Shown: positions 15,842 through 25,123, numbered from the stretch's first letter. The stretch is DNA of 64,000 nt from Thiohalophilus sp046483665 (GCF_046483665.1 NZ_JAWOCR010000016.1:9114-73113), one strand, 5' to 3'. Notes: a model not told the origin generated them from the letters alone. Numbers and translations are program-made.

Positions 15842-16791
15842 ACAACAGTGCATTCGACCATCTGCTGGGCCAGGCACCCGAATTTCTTGCCACCCTGCGC
15901 TCGGCGCAACTGATTGCCGCGACCGACGTTACAACTTTGATTACCGGCGAAACCGGCACCGGCAAAGAGCTGCTTGCCCAATCGATGCACGAAAGCAGTC
16001 GCCGACATGGCAGAGAGATGACCACGATCAACTGCGCTGCCCTGCCCGAGAATCTGGTCGAGGCCGAACTGTTCGGCTATCGACGGGGCGCCTTCACCGA
16101 CGCCCGCCAGGATCAGCCGGGCAAATTCAAGGCCGCCGATGGAACAACCCTGTTCCTGGACGAAGTGGCTGAACTACCCCTGGCGGCCCAGGTCAAATTG
16201 CTGCGAGTACTCGAATCAGGGGAGATTCAACCCCTGGGACAGACAACGGCCGACAAGGTGGATGTTCGGGTCATTGCCGCGACCAACCGGGACCTGTACG
16301 AACTGGTTCAGCAAGGCCGTTTCCGTGAAGACCTCTATTATCGTCTGAATGTCGTGCCACTGCATCTGCCACCATTGCGTGAACGTTTTGCCGACATCGA
16401 GTTGTTACTGGGCAGACTGACGGCCCGACTGGCTATCTATCATCGTCTGGATGCGCCGCGCTATACGACTCTGGCACTTGAGGCCTTGCAGGCCTATGCC
16501 TGGCCCGGCAATGTCCGCGAACTACGCAACTTCTGTGAACGCATGCTGGTGCTGATGCCCGGCAAGTCGATCGACGTTAGCAATCTTCCTGCCGATATAA
16601 CCCGCCAGCAACCACAGGGGGATGCATTACAATTGCCTTCCCGTGGCGTCCAACTCGACAAACTTGAGGCCTGCATGATTCGCCAGGCCCTGGAGCGGGT
16701 CAAAAGCAATCAGAGCAAGGCCGCCCGTCTGCTCGGCATCACCCGCAGCGCGCTGATCTATCGCATGAAAAAATACGCGATCGAATCCTAG
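15838..16791 (+). CDS. Sigma-54-dependent transcriptional activator without receiver domain
   Basis: A 317-residue enhancer-binding protein. The AAA+ domain begins within the first 20 residues: Walker A ITGETGTGKELLAQ, ELFGYRRGAFTDARQ, Walker B TLFLDEVAELPLAAQ, and the arginine-finger region RFREDLYYRLNVVPL. The C-terminus is a Fis-type HTH (SNQSKAARLLGITRSALIYR). There is no N-terminal sensory domain. The sigma-54 contact loop reads GAFTDA rather than the usual GAFTGA. The ATG overlaps the preceding permease stop. Its target is unknown; copper or redox genes nearby are a guess. Confidence 0.88.
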   Translation: MNNSAFDHLLGQAPEFLATLRSAQLIAATDVTTLITGETGTGKELLAQSMHESSRRHGREMTTINCAALPENLVEAELFGYRRGAFTDARQDQPGKFKAADGTTLFLDEVAELPLAAQVKLLRVLESGEIQPLGQTTADKVDVRVIAATNRDLYELVQQGRFREDLYYRLNVVPLHLPPLRERFADIELLLGRLTARLAIYHRLDAPRYTTLALEALQAYAWPGNVRELRNFCERMLVLMPGKSIDVSNLPADITRQQPQGDALQLPSRGVQLDKLEACMIRQALERVKSNQSKAARLLGITRSALIYRMKKYAIES

Positions 16792-16802
16792 TCACCAGGA
16801 AC

Positions 16803-16943
16803 TAAATAGAGGTTCCGAATACCCGATCACTTTGTTCAAAAGATTGCTTCGCTTCGCTCGCAATGACCCAAAATAGAGAGGTCATTGCGAGGAACAACGT
16901 GACGAAGCAATCTCTCTGGACTGGTATTCGGAACCTCTATTTA
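16803..16943. mobile_element. 137-bp palindromic MITE, copy 1 (TA target)
   Basis: The element runs 16805-16941 with TA on both sides (16803-16804, 16942-16943). Its ends AATAGAGGTTCCGAATACC and GGTATTCGGAACCTCTATT are exact inverted copies. An inner stem is formed by GATTGCTTCG... and GTCATTGCGAGG.... The same element lies at 51881-52017. Removing it would restore a CCAGGAACTAGTCACC heptamer-like sequence. TA duplication suggests mobilisation by an IS630/Tc1-type transposase, which is not in this window. Confidence 0.7.
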
Positions 16944-17006
16944 GTCACCCGGTTAGAAGCGTAATTATCCTGTTGCCGCACTCCGTACTGCGGCAAAACA
17001 TTCGAT

Positions 17007-19082
17007 TTAGAATACAATATTCACCTTGGCCCAGTAGGAGCGCCCCGGCTCGTTGACCTGGATGACGGTGGTATCAAAGGCACTGGGCTTGTTCAGGTGT
17101 TCGGCATAGGTCTTGTCGGTGACGTTATCGATACCGAAGCTGACGGTTTTCTGCTTGGCAAATTGATAGTGGCCATACAGGTTATAAACAGCAAACCCCG
17201 GTGTCTGCCCGGCATCGAGACCGCTGCCGGTATTGATGTCATCGTCCACCCGGGTCTGCTGGGCAACAGCCCGAACTTCACCGCCGAACATCCAAACCGC
17301 CTCACGATATTCCAGGCTGACGGTACCTTCCAGCGGCGGTGTCTGGGCGATGGGACGTGAGTCGGTGGTATTGGTGGCATGCACATAAGCCACGTTAAGA
17401 TCGCTCCTCCAACGTTTGTTCCACTGGTAAGTGCCTTCCAGGTCGATACCGTAAAGTTCCGCATCCACATTACGATAGATGGTAGCCAGATCCGATAGCA
17501 GTATCCCGCCCTGGCCCCGGGCCCGATCCCGCAAGATGTAATCGTTGACCTGATCGTAATAAACAGTCAGTGAACCACGGTATTGCTCTGCCTGATGTTC
17601 CAGACCGACATCCAGCTGATGATGAGCTTCAGGGTCCAGGGTTGGATTACCCACCCACCTCTTGCTGGCCGTACTGTTGGTTGCCGCCATAAACCGTTCG
17701 GTCGCATCGGCGGTCCGCATGGTCCGGCTCAGGCCGGCAAACAGGGTAGTGCTGTTGTTTGCCAATTGATGCTCAAAACGCAGCAGTGCACCCACATTGG
17801 TTTCATCCTGCGGCGTTGCCGTGGTCCCGTAGTAGTTATTGTAGAGGGTATTCGGACTGACGGCCCATGGCATTGAATTCATGGGATCCAGACTCGCCTT
17901 GCTGGCCGAGGCATCCACCTGATCGACCCGCAATCCCATAATGTAACGCTGTTGCGGTGTGATTTCCGCGGCATACTCGGCGACCACGCCCCATTGCTCG
18001 ATACTGACGCCTGGCCACATGTAGGCACTGATCACAGTCGGCACCGTACCGGCAGAAGCCATATAGCGGGCCGCATCGCGGTCATTTTGCATGACATCCA
18101 GTCCCAGCGTGAGCAGGCCATCGCCCAGCACCAGATCACCTTTGATCTTGCCACCCGCGGTATCCGACGCGGAAGACACTCGCGCCCACATCATGGTATT
18201 GGTCCGCAATGAATAGTTATCCATTACATGTTCGATGGCCGAGCTGTACAGCTCGGTTTCGATACCGCTGAAACTTCCCGGTCCGGTTTGTGATTCGTAA
18301 CCCAGCGTGATCAGGTCGTGGTCAGTGACAGGCGCATCCATCCCGGCACCGGCATAGAGAATATCCTCACCCCGGACCGCCTCGGCACTCAGCGACAATT
18401 TACTGACGGCATCGGGACGCCAGGCGAGTTCCACCAGGGCACTGTTTTCATCGTACCCGGAGCGCACTTCATTGCCGTCACCATCCTCATAGGGATCGGC
18501 GGATTTGCCGGCAATGATACCGCGCATATAGCCCTTTTCCCCTCCGCTGGCGACGTCGGCATGCGCGTTCCAGGCATCTCCATTGCTGACATACCCGGCG
18601 CCAAGTTCGATACGGCTGTTCTCGCCCGGTTCGAACTCGGGATCCTGGCGCTCGAATAACACCGTGCCGCCTGAACCACCGGCACCGTATAACAGGCTCT
18701 GGACTCCCCTGATGACCGTCAGTTGATCATACCTGGCCGTACCGGCATACGCCGAGGCCGGGTCCATGCGATTGGGACAGCCACCGAAGACATAGGCACC
18801 ATCGAGCAACACGTTAAGCTGATTATGCTTATGTCCGCGGATTACCGGATCGATGCCGTGCCCGCCCATCTTGACGCCGGTAATACCGGGTATGGAGCTC
18901 AACCAGTCGCCACCATCGGCGGGACTGCGGCCGGAGATGTCGTCGGCCAAAAGCACACGAGTCCCCGGTGTAACTGTTCTTGATGCTTCAACAACCACTT
19001 CCGATACGCCCGTTGTTTCGGACAAAGCCACCCCTGTGTTGACGAACAGTGCGATAAATAAAATTTTTTTATACATCTTCAC
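17007..19082 (-). CDS. TonB-dependent copper receptor (OprC/NosA type)
   Basis: A 691-residue outer-membrane receptor with a signal peptide (MKMYKKILFIALFVNTGVALS), a plug domain (VTPGTRVLLADDISGRSPADG, GVKMGGHGIDPVIRGHKHNQ) and a 22-strand barrel ending in a terminal aromatic residue (KVNIVF). The motif VFGGCPNRMDPASAYA is characteristic of OprC/NosA copper receptors, with the Cys and Met thought to hold copper. It is the last gene of a four-gene minus-strand set with TonB, a PepSY protein and a second receptor. It probably imports copper needed for copper enzymes. Confidence 0.9.
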   Translation of the reverse strand: MKMYKKILFIALFVNTGVALSETTGVSEVVVEASRTVTPGTRVLLADDISGRSPADGGDWLSSIPGITGVKMGGHGIDPVIRGHKHNQLNVLLDGAYVFGGCPNRMDPASAYAGTARYDQLTVIRGVQSLLYGAGGSGGTVLFERQDPEFEPGENSRIELGAGYVSNGDAWNAHADVASGGEKGYMRGIIAGKSADPYEDGDGNEVRSGYDENSALVELAWRPDAVSKLSLSAEAVRGEDILYAGAGMDAPVTDHDLITLGYESQTGPGSFSGIETELYSSAIEHVMDNYSLRTNTMMWARVSSASDTAGGKIKGDLVLGDGLLTLGLDVMQNDRDAARYMASAGTVPTVISAYMWPGVSIEQWGVVAEYAAEITPQQRYIMGLRVDQVDASASKASLDPMNSMPWAVSPNTLYNNYYGTTATPQDETNVGALLRFEHQLANNSTTLFAGLSRTMRTADATERFMAATNSTASKRWVGNPTLDPEAHHQLDVGLEHQAEQYRGSLTVYYDQVNDYILRDRARGQGGILLSDLATIYRNVDAELYGIDLEGTYQWNKRWRSDLNVAYVHATNTTDSRPIAQTPPLEGTVSLEYREAVWMFGGEVRAVAQQTRVDDDINTGSGLDAGQTPGFAVYNLYGHYQFAKQKTVSFGIDNVTDKTYAEHLNKPSAFDTTVIQVNEPGRSYWAKVNIVF

Positions 19083-19100
19083 TCCTGCTGACTTGAATTA

Positions 19101-19808
19101 TCATTCATCTCGTAATAAGAACCTCACCGGCACCTCGACCGAGGTCGAGACGGCATCGTCCTGACGCCGGGCAGGGCGAAACTTCCAGCGTTCCACAGCA
19201 CGAATCGCGGAATTGTCGAGCACACGATAACCGGAACTTTGAGACACGCTGACACTGGACACCTCTCCTTTGGCCGTCACTTGCACAAGTAAAATGACCG
19301 TTCCTTCCATCCCTCGTCGACGTGCTGATATAGGGAAAACAGGTTTGGGGTTATGCATGGCGAAGGGTTTGCTATCCGCCTGTACGAAGGTATTTGCTGC
19401 CACGTGTTTCTTTTCAGGTTTGTCCTCGACGCTGGCATTTTCAGAATTGACGATATCAGCCTTCTTTTCGGTTTTCGTCTGTCGGGGTTCAGGTGTTACT
19501 TCTTTTTCTTCTCTGCTTTCTATGGCAGATTCCTTCTCGTGCTTTTTTTGATTTTGTGTCGTATCCGGTTCATGCTGGTTATCTTCCACTTGCGGTTTTT
19601 CGCTCTCTTCCAGCCCGGCAACCAGATTGACATTAAGCCAGCCCGGGAACTCGGGCGCCTGAACAGGTTTCAATGGCCACCAGTAAAGTAACACCAGCAC
19701 ATGAATCGCTATTGCCACCAAAAGAGCAATACTGATGCGAAAAATCGGCGGCGCGGAATAACTGTGAAAGCAGAGATTTGTTCCTAAATCCACTTCTTCC
19801 TCCACCAT
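19101..19808 (-). CDS. Energy transducer TonB
   Basis: A 235-residue TonB-family protein. A single membrane anchor (IALLVAIAIHVLVLLYWW) at about residues 27-45 with the anchor His is followed by a charged Lys/Glu-rich periplasmic linker and a C-terminal TonB domain (FPISARRRGMEGTVILLVQV, SSGYRVLDNSAIRAVERW). It couples proton-motive force to outer-membrane receptors. It overlaps the end of the PepSY gene by about 25 bases and lies 18 bases before the copper receptor. A dedicated TonB for these receptors is likely; no ExbBD pair is nearby. Confidence 0.9.
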   Translation of the reverse strand: MVEEEVDLGTNLCFHSYSAPPIFRISIALLVAIAIHVLVLLYWWPLKPVQAPEFPGWLNVNLVAGLEESEKPQVEDNQHEPDTTQNQKKHEKESAIESREEKEVTPEPRQTKTEKKADIVNSENASVEDKPEKKHVAANTFVQADSKPFAMHNPKPVFPISARRRGMEGTVILLVQVTAKGEVSSVSVSQSSGYRVLDNSAIRAVERWKFRPARRQDDAVSTSVEVPVRFLLRDE

Positions 19809-21283
19809 CTCATCAATCCTGTGACGACAAGAATGATGGCCAGGATGGCGAACAGATCATTGACCCATTTCCACTGCTTGTGGATTAAAACACCGCTATG
19901 CAAACCATCGACAATGTAATACCAGGGAACGTATTTCAGATCCGGAAAGTGTGGCGAAACACGTTCAAAGCTACCGCCAATAGTCCCTTTGCGTAACCCG
20001 TCTCGATTGAGGATCAGCCACGTTTGGTCATCGAGCCAGACAGCATCGCTTGGCATGTGTCCGGCGCCGCTAACGACACGCCACGCGCTGGTATGGTCTT
20101 CCCGATACAGATTAGGCCCGCCCATACCGCCCAGAAATAATCCTGCATCACTGCGGGTCAGGCTCCAGACAAACCATGATCTGCCCTCGGGGAAGCGTTC
20201 CCTTATCCAGGTCTCACCATTATCTTTACTGGTGAACATACCCAGGCGCGTACCAATACTGAGATGTTGCGCCTGATCCGGATAGGCGGTAACGCTGTAT
20301 ATTTCCTGATCAAGACTTCGAAGTGTATAGACCGGCGGCTGCCACGGGCGAGAGATCGTGGTTTGTTTCATCCAGCCGATCAAGGCATCGTTGTGGTCCA
20401 GAAAGATACCAGTAATCGATAAATAAATAATCGGAATAAAGGTTACCAGCCCCAGCAACGGCGCATGCAGGCGGAACAGCCAGCGGATCGTCTGTTTCTT
20501 ATGCTGTCGTCCTACAGTGATTCCCTGTCGTTTTTTCTTGCGCCAGTACTTCGGCAAGAAGAAAAACAACACTCCGCTCAATGGGATCAAAAACATCGCC
20601 ACTCCCGCGGCATCACTCCACCATAACGAGAATGGCGCAGTGAAAACACCCCGTCCATAGTGCAAGTCTCGGACAAAGCGGGATAACGTGATTGAATCTG
20701 GCAATTGTTTTTGGTCCGGCGCGACAGGGTCGATAAAGACGACATGACCATCGATTGCGTCGAATCGAAACAACTGTGAACGATTAACAACACCAATCAG
20801 TTCTGAAGCCTCACTTCCCAGGGCCAGGTCGGTGACACGCTGCCCGTTCAAAACGGAACGAGCTGCTGTCAATCCACAATCATCGGAACGCCACATCCCC
20901 GAGTCTGTTGCCAGCCATAATACGGCATCAGGTTCCTTCCCGATGAACTGCGCTGCATACAATTGCGGTTGTTCAGTTCTGCCGATAAAATCGGTCCGGT
21001 TCCAGATTTTCCCACCATCGCGACTTCCCCATGTCCCATGCTGGCCACCGGTGATATGACAATCATCGAGCTGCGGGTTAACCTGATAAATTTTGAATGG
21101 TGCGCTCCGGGCCCGCTCACGAATATTTTCCGGCAGTACAGTCGGATTGAGCCCCGATTGCCACAACCAGGCCCAGGTATCCCGGTGATCCAGCAGCAGA
21201 CCGGTGATTCCGAGCACCGTCAGCCAGAGTGCCGCGAACAATCCCAGCCATTTGTGGATGCGATGCAGCGTCCACTTTTTCAT
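19784..21283 (-). CDS. PepSY-associated membrane protein with Asp-box-like repeats
   Basis: About 499 residues. The N-terminal helix WLGLFAALWLTVLGITGLLL and later helices around AAGVAMFLIPLSGVLFFFLP, LLGLVTFIPIIYLSITGIFL and LFAILAIILVVTGLMRWW give the PepSY-TM (PiuB-like) topology. The two periplasmic loops each contain an Asp-box-like motif, SRDGGKIWNR and SKDNGETWIRE, unusual for this family. ATG at 21283 is chosen; an in-frame TTG at 21304 overlaps the receptor stop. Such proteins neighbour iron-siderophore receptors and may act as reductases at the membrane; here the metal could be iron or copper. Confidence 0.75.
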   Translation of the reverse strand: MKKWTLHRIHKWLGLFAALWLTVLGITGLLLDHRDTWAWLWQSGLNPTVLPENIRERARSAPFKIYQVNPQLDDCHITGGQHGTWGSRDGGKIWNRTDFIGRTEQPQLYAAQFIGKEPDAVLWLATDSGMWRSDDCGLTAARSVLNGQRVTDLALGSEASELIGVVNRSQLFRFDAIDGHVVFIDPVAPDQKQLPDSITLSRFVRDLHYGRGVFTAPFSLWWSDAAGVAMFLIPLSGVLFFFLPKYWRKKKRQGITVGRQHKKQTIRWLFRLHAPLLGLVTFIPIIYLSITGIFLDHNDALIGWMKQTTISRPWQPPVYTLRSLDQEIYSVTAYPDQAQHLSIGTRLGMFTSKDNGETWIRERFPEGRSWFVWSLTRSDAGLFLGGMGGPNLYREDHTSAWRVVSGAGHMPSDAVWLDDQTWLILNRDGLRKGTIGGSFERVSPHFPDLKYVPWYYIVDGLHSGVLIHKQWKWVNDLFAILAIILVVTGLMRWWRKKWI

Positions 21284-21300
21284 TATCCTGCTGCCGGCAT

Positions 21301-23382
21301 TCAAAAGCTATAGCTCATCCCGAGATACGCTGTGCGCGGCATACCAGGTGCAAACTCTCTGCCATCTCGACCGAGTGAAGCAGTTGTGGCATAACGCTCA
21401 TCCAGCAAGTTCATGATGCGGCCGTACAGTTTCAGTTCATCATTTACCGGATAACTCGCACGCAGATTGAACAGGCTATGACCACTGTATTTCTCGGTGT
21501 TAGCATCGTCCAGCCAGTAACTACCCAGTCTCGTCCATTCCAGCTCGACTTTTCCACCATTGAGTACAGGTGCGACATAACCCAGTCGTGTATTGACTAT
21601 CAGCCTGGGTGCATCTGATATTTCATTGCCGCTATAGTCGGTTGTCGAGTTCGGGCGCCATTCTTCATAACTGTGTTTGGCGTAGCTTGCGGCAATATTC
21701 AGACTCACATCCTTTGCAAGTTCTCCACTGAGGCCTGTCTCGATGCCCCGGTGCAGGGTCTCCCCGGCATTCATCGTTTCCCGGGTCTTATTCGGATATT
21801 CATACGTAACGATGTCGTCTCGCTTGCGCATATTGTACAGGGCAAGATCGTATTTCCATCCATTCCATTCACCCCGAATACCTGTTTCGATACTCTGTAC
21901 CTTGACCGGCTTGAGATTCTCGCTGTTTATCGTCCTGCCGGGCCTAAAGAGCTGCCCCTCAGAAGGTACGCGAAACGCCTCGCGGTAGGCCGCAAACCCC
22001 GAGTGCTTTCGATTGAATCGATAAGTCAGGCCCAGCTTGGGACTCAGGCGACTGAAATCAACTGTTGTATCGGAAACGTGTTTATAAGTCAGTGGGAATG
22101 AGGTGCTCGCGGGGTTTATGACAATATCATCGTCCGACATCTTGTTGTTATAATCGTAACGAAGGTCATCATAGCGCAGTCCCAGCGTGACCCGGGTTTT
22201 CTCAGACGGCGAGAATTCGCCATGCACATAGGGTGATATTCCGGAAAAAGTGACATCATAGTCATACAGCTTGGTTGTCACTGTATAGCTGTCATAGATA
22301 TCGCCGGTCTGCGTGGCATCAATACTGTAATCGACCCGGCTTCCGGGGCTGTAATCCAGGTCCGCACCAACAATCACACGCGTCTGCATCGGCGAAAAAT
22401 CCATGCGGTGTTTTAACAGTAAACCGACCGAATCGTTTTTAGTATCCCAGATGGAGGGATCAAAAGAAAATGACCAGTTAGGCATCAACTCCATGCTGTT
22501 TGAACGAAAGTAGGGGATCACACTGGTCAGCGTATCGCTGCTTTCTTTGGAATAATCCATCGACAGACGTAATGCCTCTACGCGCCGATAGGATATCGGG
22601 GTGTAATTCTCGGTTGGATTGTTCAGGTAGTCTGTTTCCGAAAGACGGGACGACCCCGCTGTTTGCTGATCAATATTCGAATAGGCCAGAACGGTTTTCA
22701 GCGCGGCTCCACTTTCAAGGATTCGATCCCATCTACCGTTAACACTCTGCCGGTCATACTCGGTGTTTTCTCGCCAGCCGTCTGTATGGGTCAGATTGAC
22801 GTCAGCACGGTAACCATCCATTTCCTTACCCGTACCGGCACTGAGCAGCAATCGACGCCAGCCGTGCTCACCGGCTTCCAGATCGACCGACACTTCCGGT
22901 TCCAGCGGGGTCGGCCGGGTTTCGATATTGATCACCCCCCCGATAGCATCGCTACCATACAGCGCCGAACCGGGTCCTTTCATAACCTCGATTTGTGACG
23001 CCTGGGGCAGATTCACCTCATACAGGGCATTGTGATTGAAAAATCCCGTGGAACGGATCGGTATGCCGTCCTCAAGATACAAATAGACAGGGCGAGTCGT
23101 CAGCGGCTGGCGAATCGCGCTCATGTGTCCCTCGCCCGAGGTGACATTTACATGCGCCCCCGGTATCCGGCCCATTACCTCGGAGGGATGCGCGGGCTTC
23201 ACTTGCTGGACTTCATCACCATCAACCCGACCGCTGCTATGCGTTGAGTCGTGTATGGACTGTGCTTCTCGTGTAGCCGTAACGGTGACTTCATCAAGTT
23301 TATCCATGTTTATCTTTTCGTCAGCGGTGATCGGCGACAGTACGAGTGCCCCACAAACCCACCCCAGTATCGCTTTATACAT
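21301..23382 (-). CDS. TonB-dependent outer-membrane receptor, substrate unknown
   Basis: A 693-residue receptor with signal peptide (MYKAILGWVCGALVLSPITA), TonB-box-like LDEVTVTATREAQ, a plug (MGRIPGAHVNVTSGEGHMSA, IEVMKGPGSALYGSDAIGGV) and a barrel ending RTAYLGMSYSF with a terminal Phe. It resembles FepA/BtuB-class receptors, but the ligand cannot be assigned. It starts the set receptor-PepSY-TonB-copper receptor, all on one strand with short or overlapping junctions. No Fur box or cobalamin riboswitch could be recognised upstream. Confidence 0.85.
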   Translation of the reverse strand: MYKAILGWVCGALVLSPITADEKINMDKLDEVTVTATREAQSIHDSTHSSGRVDGDEVQQVKPAHPSEVMGRIPGAHVNVTSGEGHMSAIRQPLTTRPVYLYLEDGIPIRSTGFFNHNALYEVNLPQASQIEVMKGPGSALYGSDAIGGVINIETRPTPLEPEVSVDLEAGEHGWRRLLLSAGTGKEMDGYRADVNLTHTDGWRENTEYDRQSVNGRWDRILESGAALKTVLAYSNIDQQTAGSSRLSETDYLNNPTENYTPISYRRVEALRLSMDYSKESSDTLTSVIPYFRSNSMELMPNWSFSFDPSIWDTKNDSVGLLLKHRMDFSPMQTRVIVGADLDYSPGSRVDYSIDATQTGDIYDSYTVTTKLYDYDVTFSGISPYVHGEFSPSEKTRVTLGLRYDDLRYDYNNKMSDDDIVINPASTSFPLTYKHVSDTTVDFSRLSPKLGLTYRFNRKHSGFAAYREAFRVPSEGQLFRPGRTINSENLKPVKVQSIETGIRGEWNGWKYDLALYNMRKRDDIVTYEYPNKTRETMNAGETLHRGIETGLSGELAKDVSLNIAASYAKHSYEEWRPNSTTDYSGNEISDAPRLIVNTRLGYVAPVLNGGKVELEWTRLGSYWLDDANTEKYSGHSLFNLRASYPVNDELKLYGRIMNLLDERYATTASLGRDGREFAPGMPRTAYLGMSYSF

Positions 23383-24015
23383 CAGTTATCCTGTCTGGTT
23401 ATATTTTGAAGTACAAGTTAAGGAGCAATTTCCAGACCATAAAAAAACAAATATTATTCAACCAGATAGCATTTCCGCACTGCAAGAAAATGTTCAAAAT
23501 CAAACAAAGGTGTTTGATAATAGACAACACCATAGCTGGTAAACGCGACCAGGCAGAGAAAAACAGGCCAAATCCTGTGAGGAAGTATTGCCACGAACTA
23601 AACGGCAGTAACACCAGAAGATGGGGGATACCCGCAGCGGTGTAACGGGGAAGAGTCCTATAAGAGTCTTTTGTTGCGCCAGCTGGAGCGACACAAACAT
23701 TATCCATTTATCGCGCCGCATCGACAGCTGGAAGGGAAGGCGTCGAGCCGCATCATACCGGGGAGCGACGGCCGACTGCAGGATATTGAATGCCTTATTG
23801 GCAACGACGTGTTTTGCGAAGCAGCCATCCATTCCGCCCGCGAAGCACAGCCACTTCCCCAACCGCCGACATCCCTGTCAGGTAAAGCGTTCGAATATGC
23901 TATGGAATATAAATTACGATAAGTATAACCAGTTGCCCTCCACCGGTCGCGGCTAAAAGCCCCTCCCACAAAGGCCAGGCCCAGCACTTAGTACTTAGTA
24001 CTTAGTACTCACTCT
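23383..24015. other. 633-base gene-free stretch with REP half and heptamers
   Basis: No ORF here looks like a known protein on either strand. The right end holds a REP-like half palindrome (CGGCTAAAAGCCCCTCCCACA at 23950-23970), followed by three to four ACTTAGT heptamers (23986-24013) that run up to the DUF302 stop codon. I compared the region with the cobalamin riboswitch pattern, because it precedes a TonB receptor, and could not support a match. It may contain the receptor promoter. Confidence 0.45.
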
Positions 24016-24405
24016 TCAGGCCGAGATGCTATCGCATACCCGTTCCAGACGTGTTTTGACATCGCCGGCCAGCTCATGAATACCGGGTTGTTGCACCAGG
24101 TCCAGTACCGCCTGGGGATCCATGAATGCCACGGTGATTGAACCGTCGTCTTCTTCACGCACCACGACGTTACAGGGTAACAACAGACCGATATCCGGCT
24201 CGGCGGTCAGGGCCTGGTTGGCCAGCGTCGGGTTACACGCACCAAGAATCTTGTAGGGTTTTTTATCGATATCCAGTTTCTTTTTCATGACTGCCTTGAC
24301 ATCGATTTCGGTCAATACGCCGAACCCCTCTTCTTTCAGTGCTTCGGTAACTTTCTCAACGGCATCGTCAAAATTGCCTGAAACTTTTGTGTCGAATCCG
24401 TACAT
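24016..24405 (-). CDS. DUF302 domain protein
   Basis: A 129-residue single-domain DUF302 protein: YGFDTKVSGNFDDAVEKVTE, EEGFGVLTEIDVKAVMKKKL, ILGACNPTLANQAL with its Cys, and LLLPCNVVVREEDDG with a second Cys. These two Cys motifs are typical of the family. Many DUF302 proteins sit beside copper or sulfur genes and some are predicted to bind metals or haem; the role is unproven. It is on the same strand as the cytochrome and Cus genes. Confidence 0.88.
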   Translation of the reverse strand: MYGFDTKVSGNFDDAVEKVTEALKEEGFGVLTEIDVKAVMKKKLDIDKKPYKILGACNPTLANQALTAEPDIGLLLPCNVVVREEDDGSITVAFMDPQAVLDLVQQPGIHELAGDVKTRLERVCDSISA

Positions 24406-24485
24406 AATCCACTCCTTCTGTAAAAATATCCTCAGCGTCGCCAGTTTTACCTGACAACATAGAAATTGCTAGCAACAAACAGGTT

Positions 24486-24614
24486 CTAGTAACTAGTTCC
24501 TGGGGCCTGGTATATCAACCAGACGAGGGCCAGAATCACGACTATCCAGATCAGGATACCGAAGCCGCCATGGCCAAACAACCACCAACCACTTCCCCAG
24601 CCTTCACCATGCAT
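24486..24614 (-). CDS. Small membrane protein, 42 residues
   Basis: A short protein MHGEGWGSGWWLFGHGGFG... with one membrane segment (ILIWIVVILALVWLIYQ). GAGG nine bases before the ATG supports translation. Short His/Gly/Trp-rich membrane peptides like the N-terminus of SHOCT proteins are common in heavy-metal clusters. The C-terminal residues APGTSY and the stop codon are encoded by the dispersed CTAGTAA/CTAGTTC heptamer repeat, so the end may have been altered by repeat insertion. It follows the cytochrome c gene by 25 bases. Confidence 0.6.
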   Translation of the reverse strand: MHGEGWGSGWWLFGHGGFGILIWIVVILALVWLIYQAPGTSY

Positions 24615-24639
24615 ATTCTTACCTCGCTGCTTGCCGGGC

Positions 24640-25122
24640 TTACTGCGCCCGCTGATCGATCCGATACCATCTGGCATAGATTTCATCGGGCCACTGTGCC
24701 TTGATCCAGGCCAGAACATCCTTGATATCCCGTTTACTGAGTACATCTTTCCAGGCCGGCATATTACCGCCTCGATCCAGGGTGCCGTTTTCAATAATCT
24801 CGATCAGCTGTGCAGTCGGGTGATGCCAGGTATGCGCCGAACCGTCCAGCGGCGGTGGCGGGAATTTTCCCTCCTCATCGCGCTGCCGCCAATTCGAAGT
24901 CCCCTGCGCCAGTCTGCCATGGCATACCGCGCAATTCTGCTGATAGAGACGTCCGCCACGCAGTATCTGCTGCATATCCTCGTTACGCGGCGGGACCGTA
25001 GCTTTTGTTGAGGCAGATTGGCTGGCTTGTGATTGATTGTTGGTACTCCCCGGGTTGTCACACCCGGTCAGTCCCAGACTACCAATAATACCAATCACTA
25101 CGATGTTGTATATCGCTGACAT
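24640..25122 (-). CDS. Cytochrome c lipoprotein
   Basis: A 160-residue exported monohaem cytochrome. The N-terminus MSAIYNIVVIGIIGSLGLTGC carries a lipobox (LTGC). Haem site NCAVCHGRLAQG and axial Met in GGNMPAWKDVL are as in class I cytochromes. The ATG at 25122 follows GGAGAGGTAGG and begins just one base after the cusA stop codon, so it is co-translated with the exporter. An earlier in-frame start would overlap cusA. It may be an electron carrier of a copper-resistance oxidase; no partner is seen. Confidence 0.85.
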   Translation of the reverse strand: MSAIYNIVVIGIIGSLGLTGCDNPGSTNNQSQASQSASTKATVPPRNEDMQQILRGGRLYQQNCAVCHGRLAQGTSNWRQRDEEGKFPPPPLDGSAHTWHHPTAQLIEIIENGTLDRGGNMPAWKDVLSKRDIKDVLAWIKAQWPDEIYARWYRIDQRAQ

Positions 25123-25123
25123 C

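Noticed and set aside
23500..23862. Open minus-strand frame upstream of the TonB receptor, and possible cobalamin riboswitch
   Set aside because: The 120-residue translation resembles no protein family, and the B12 box and conserved core could not be aligned on the receptor's strand.
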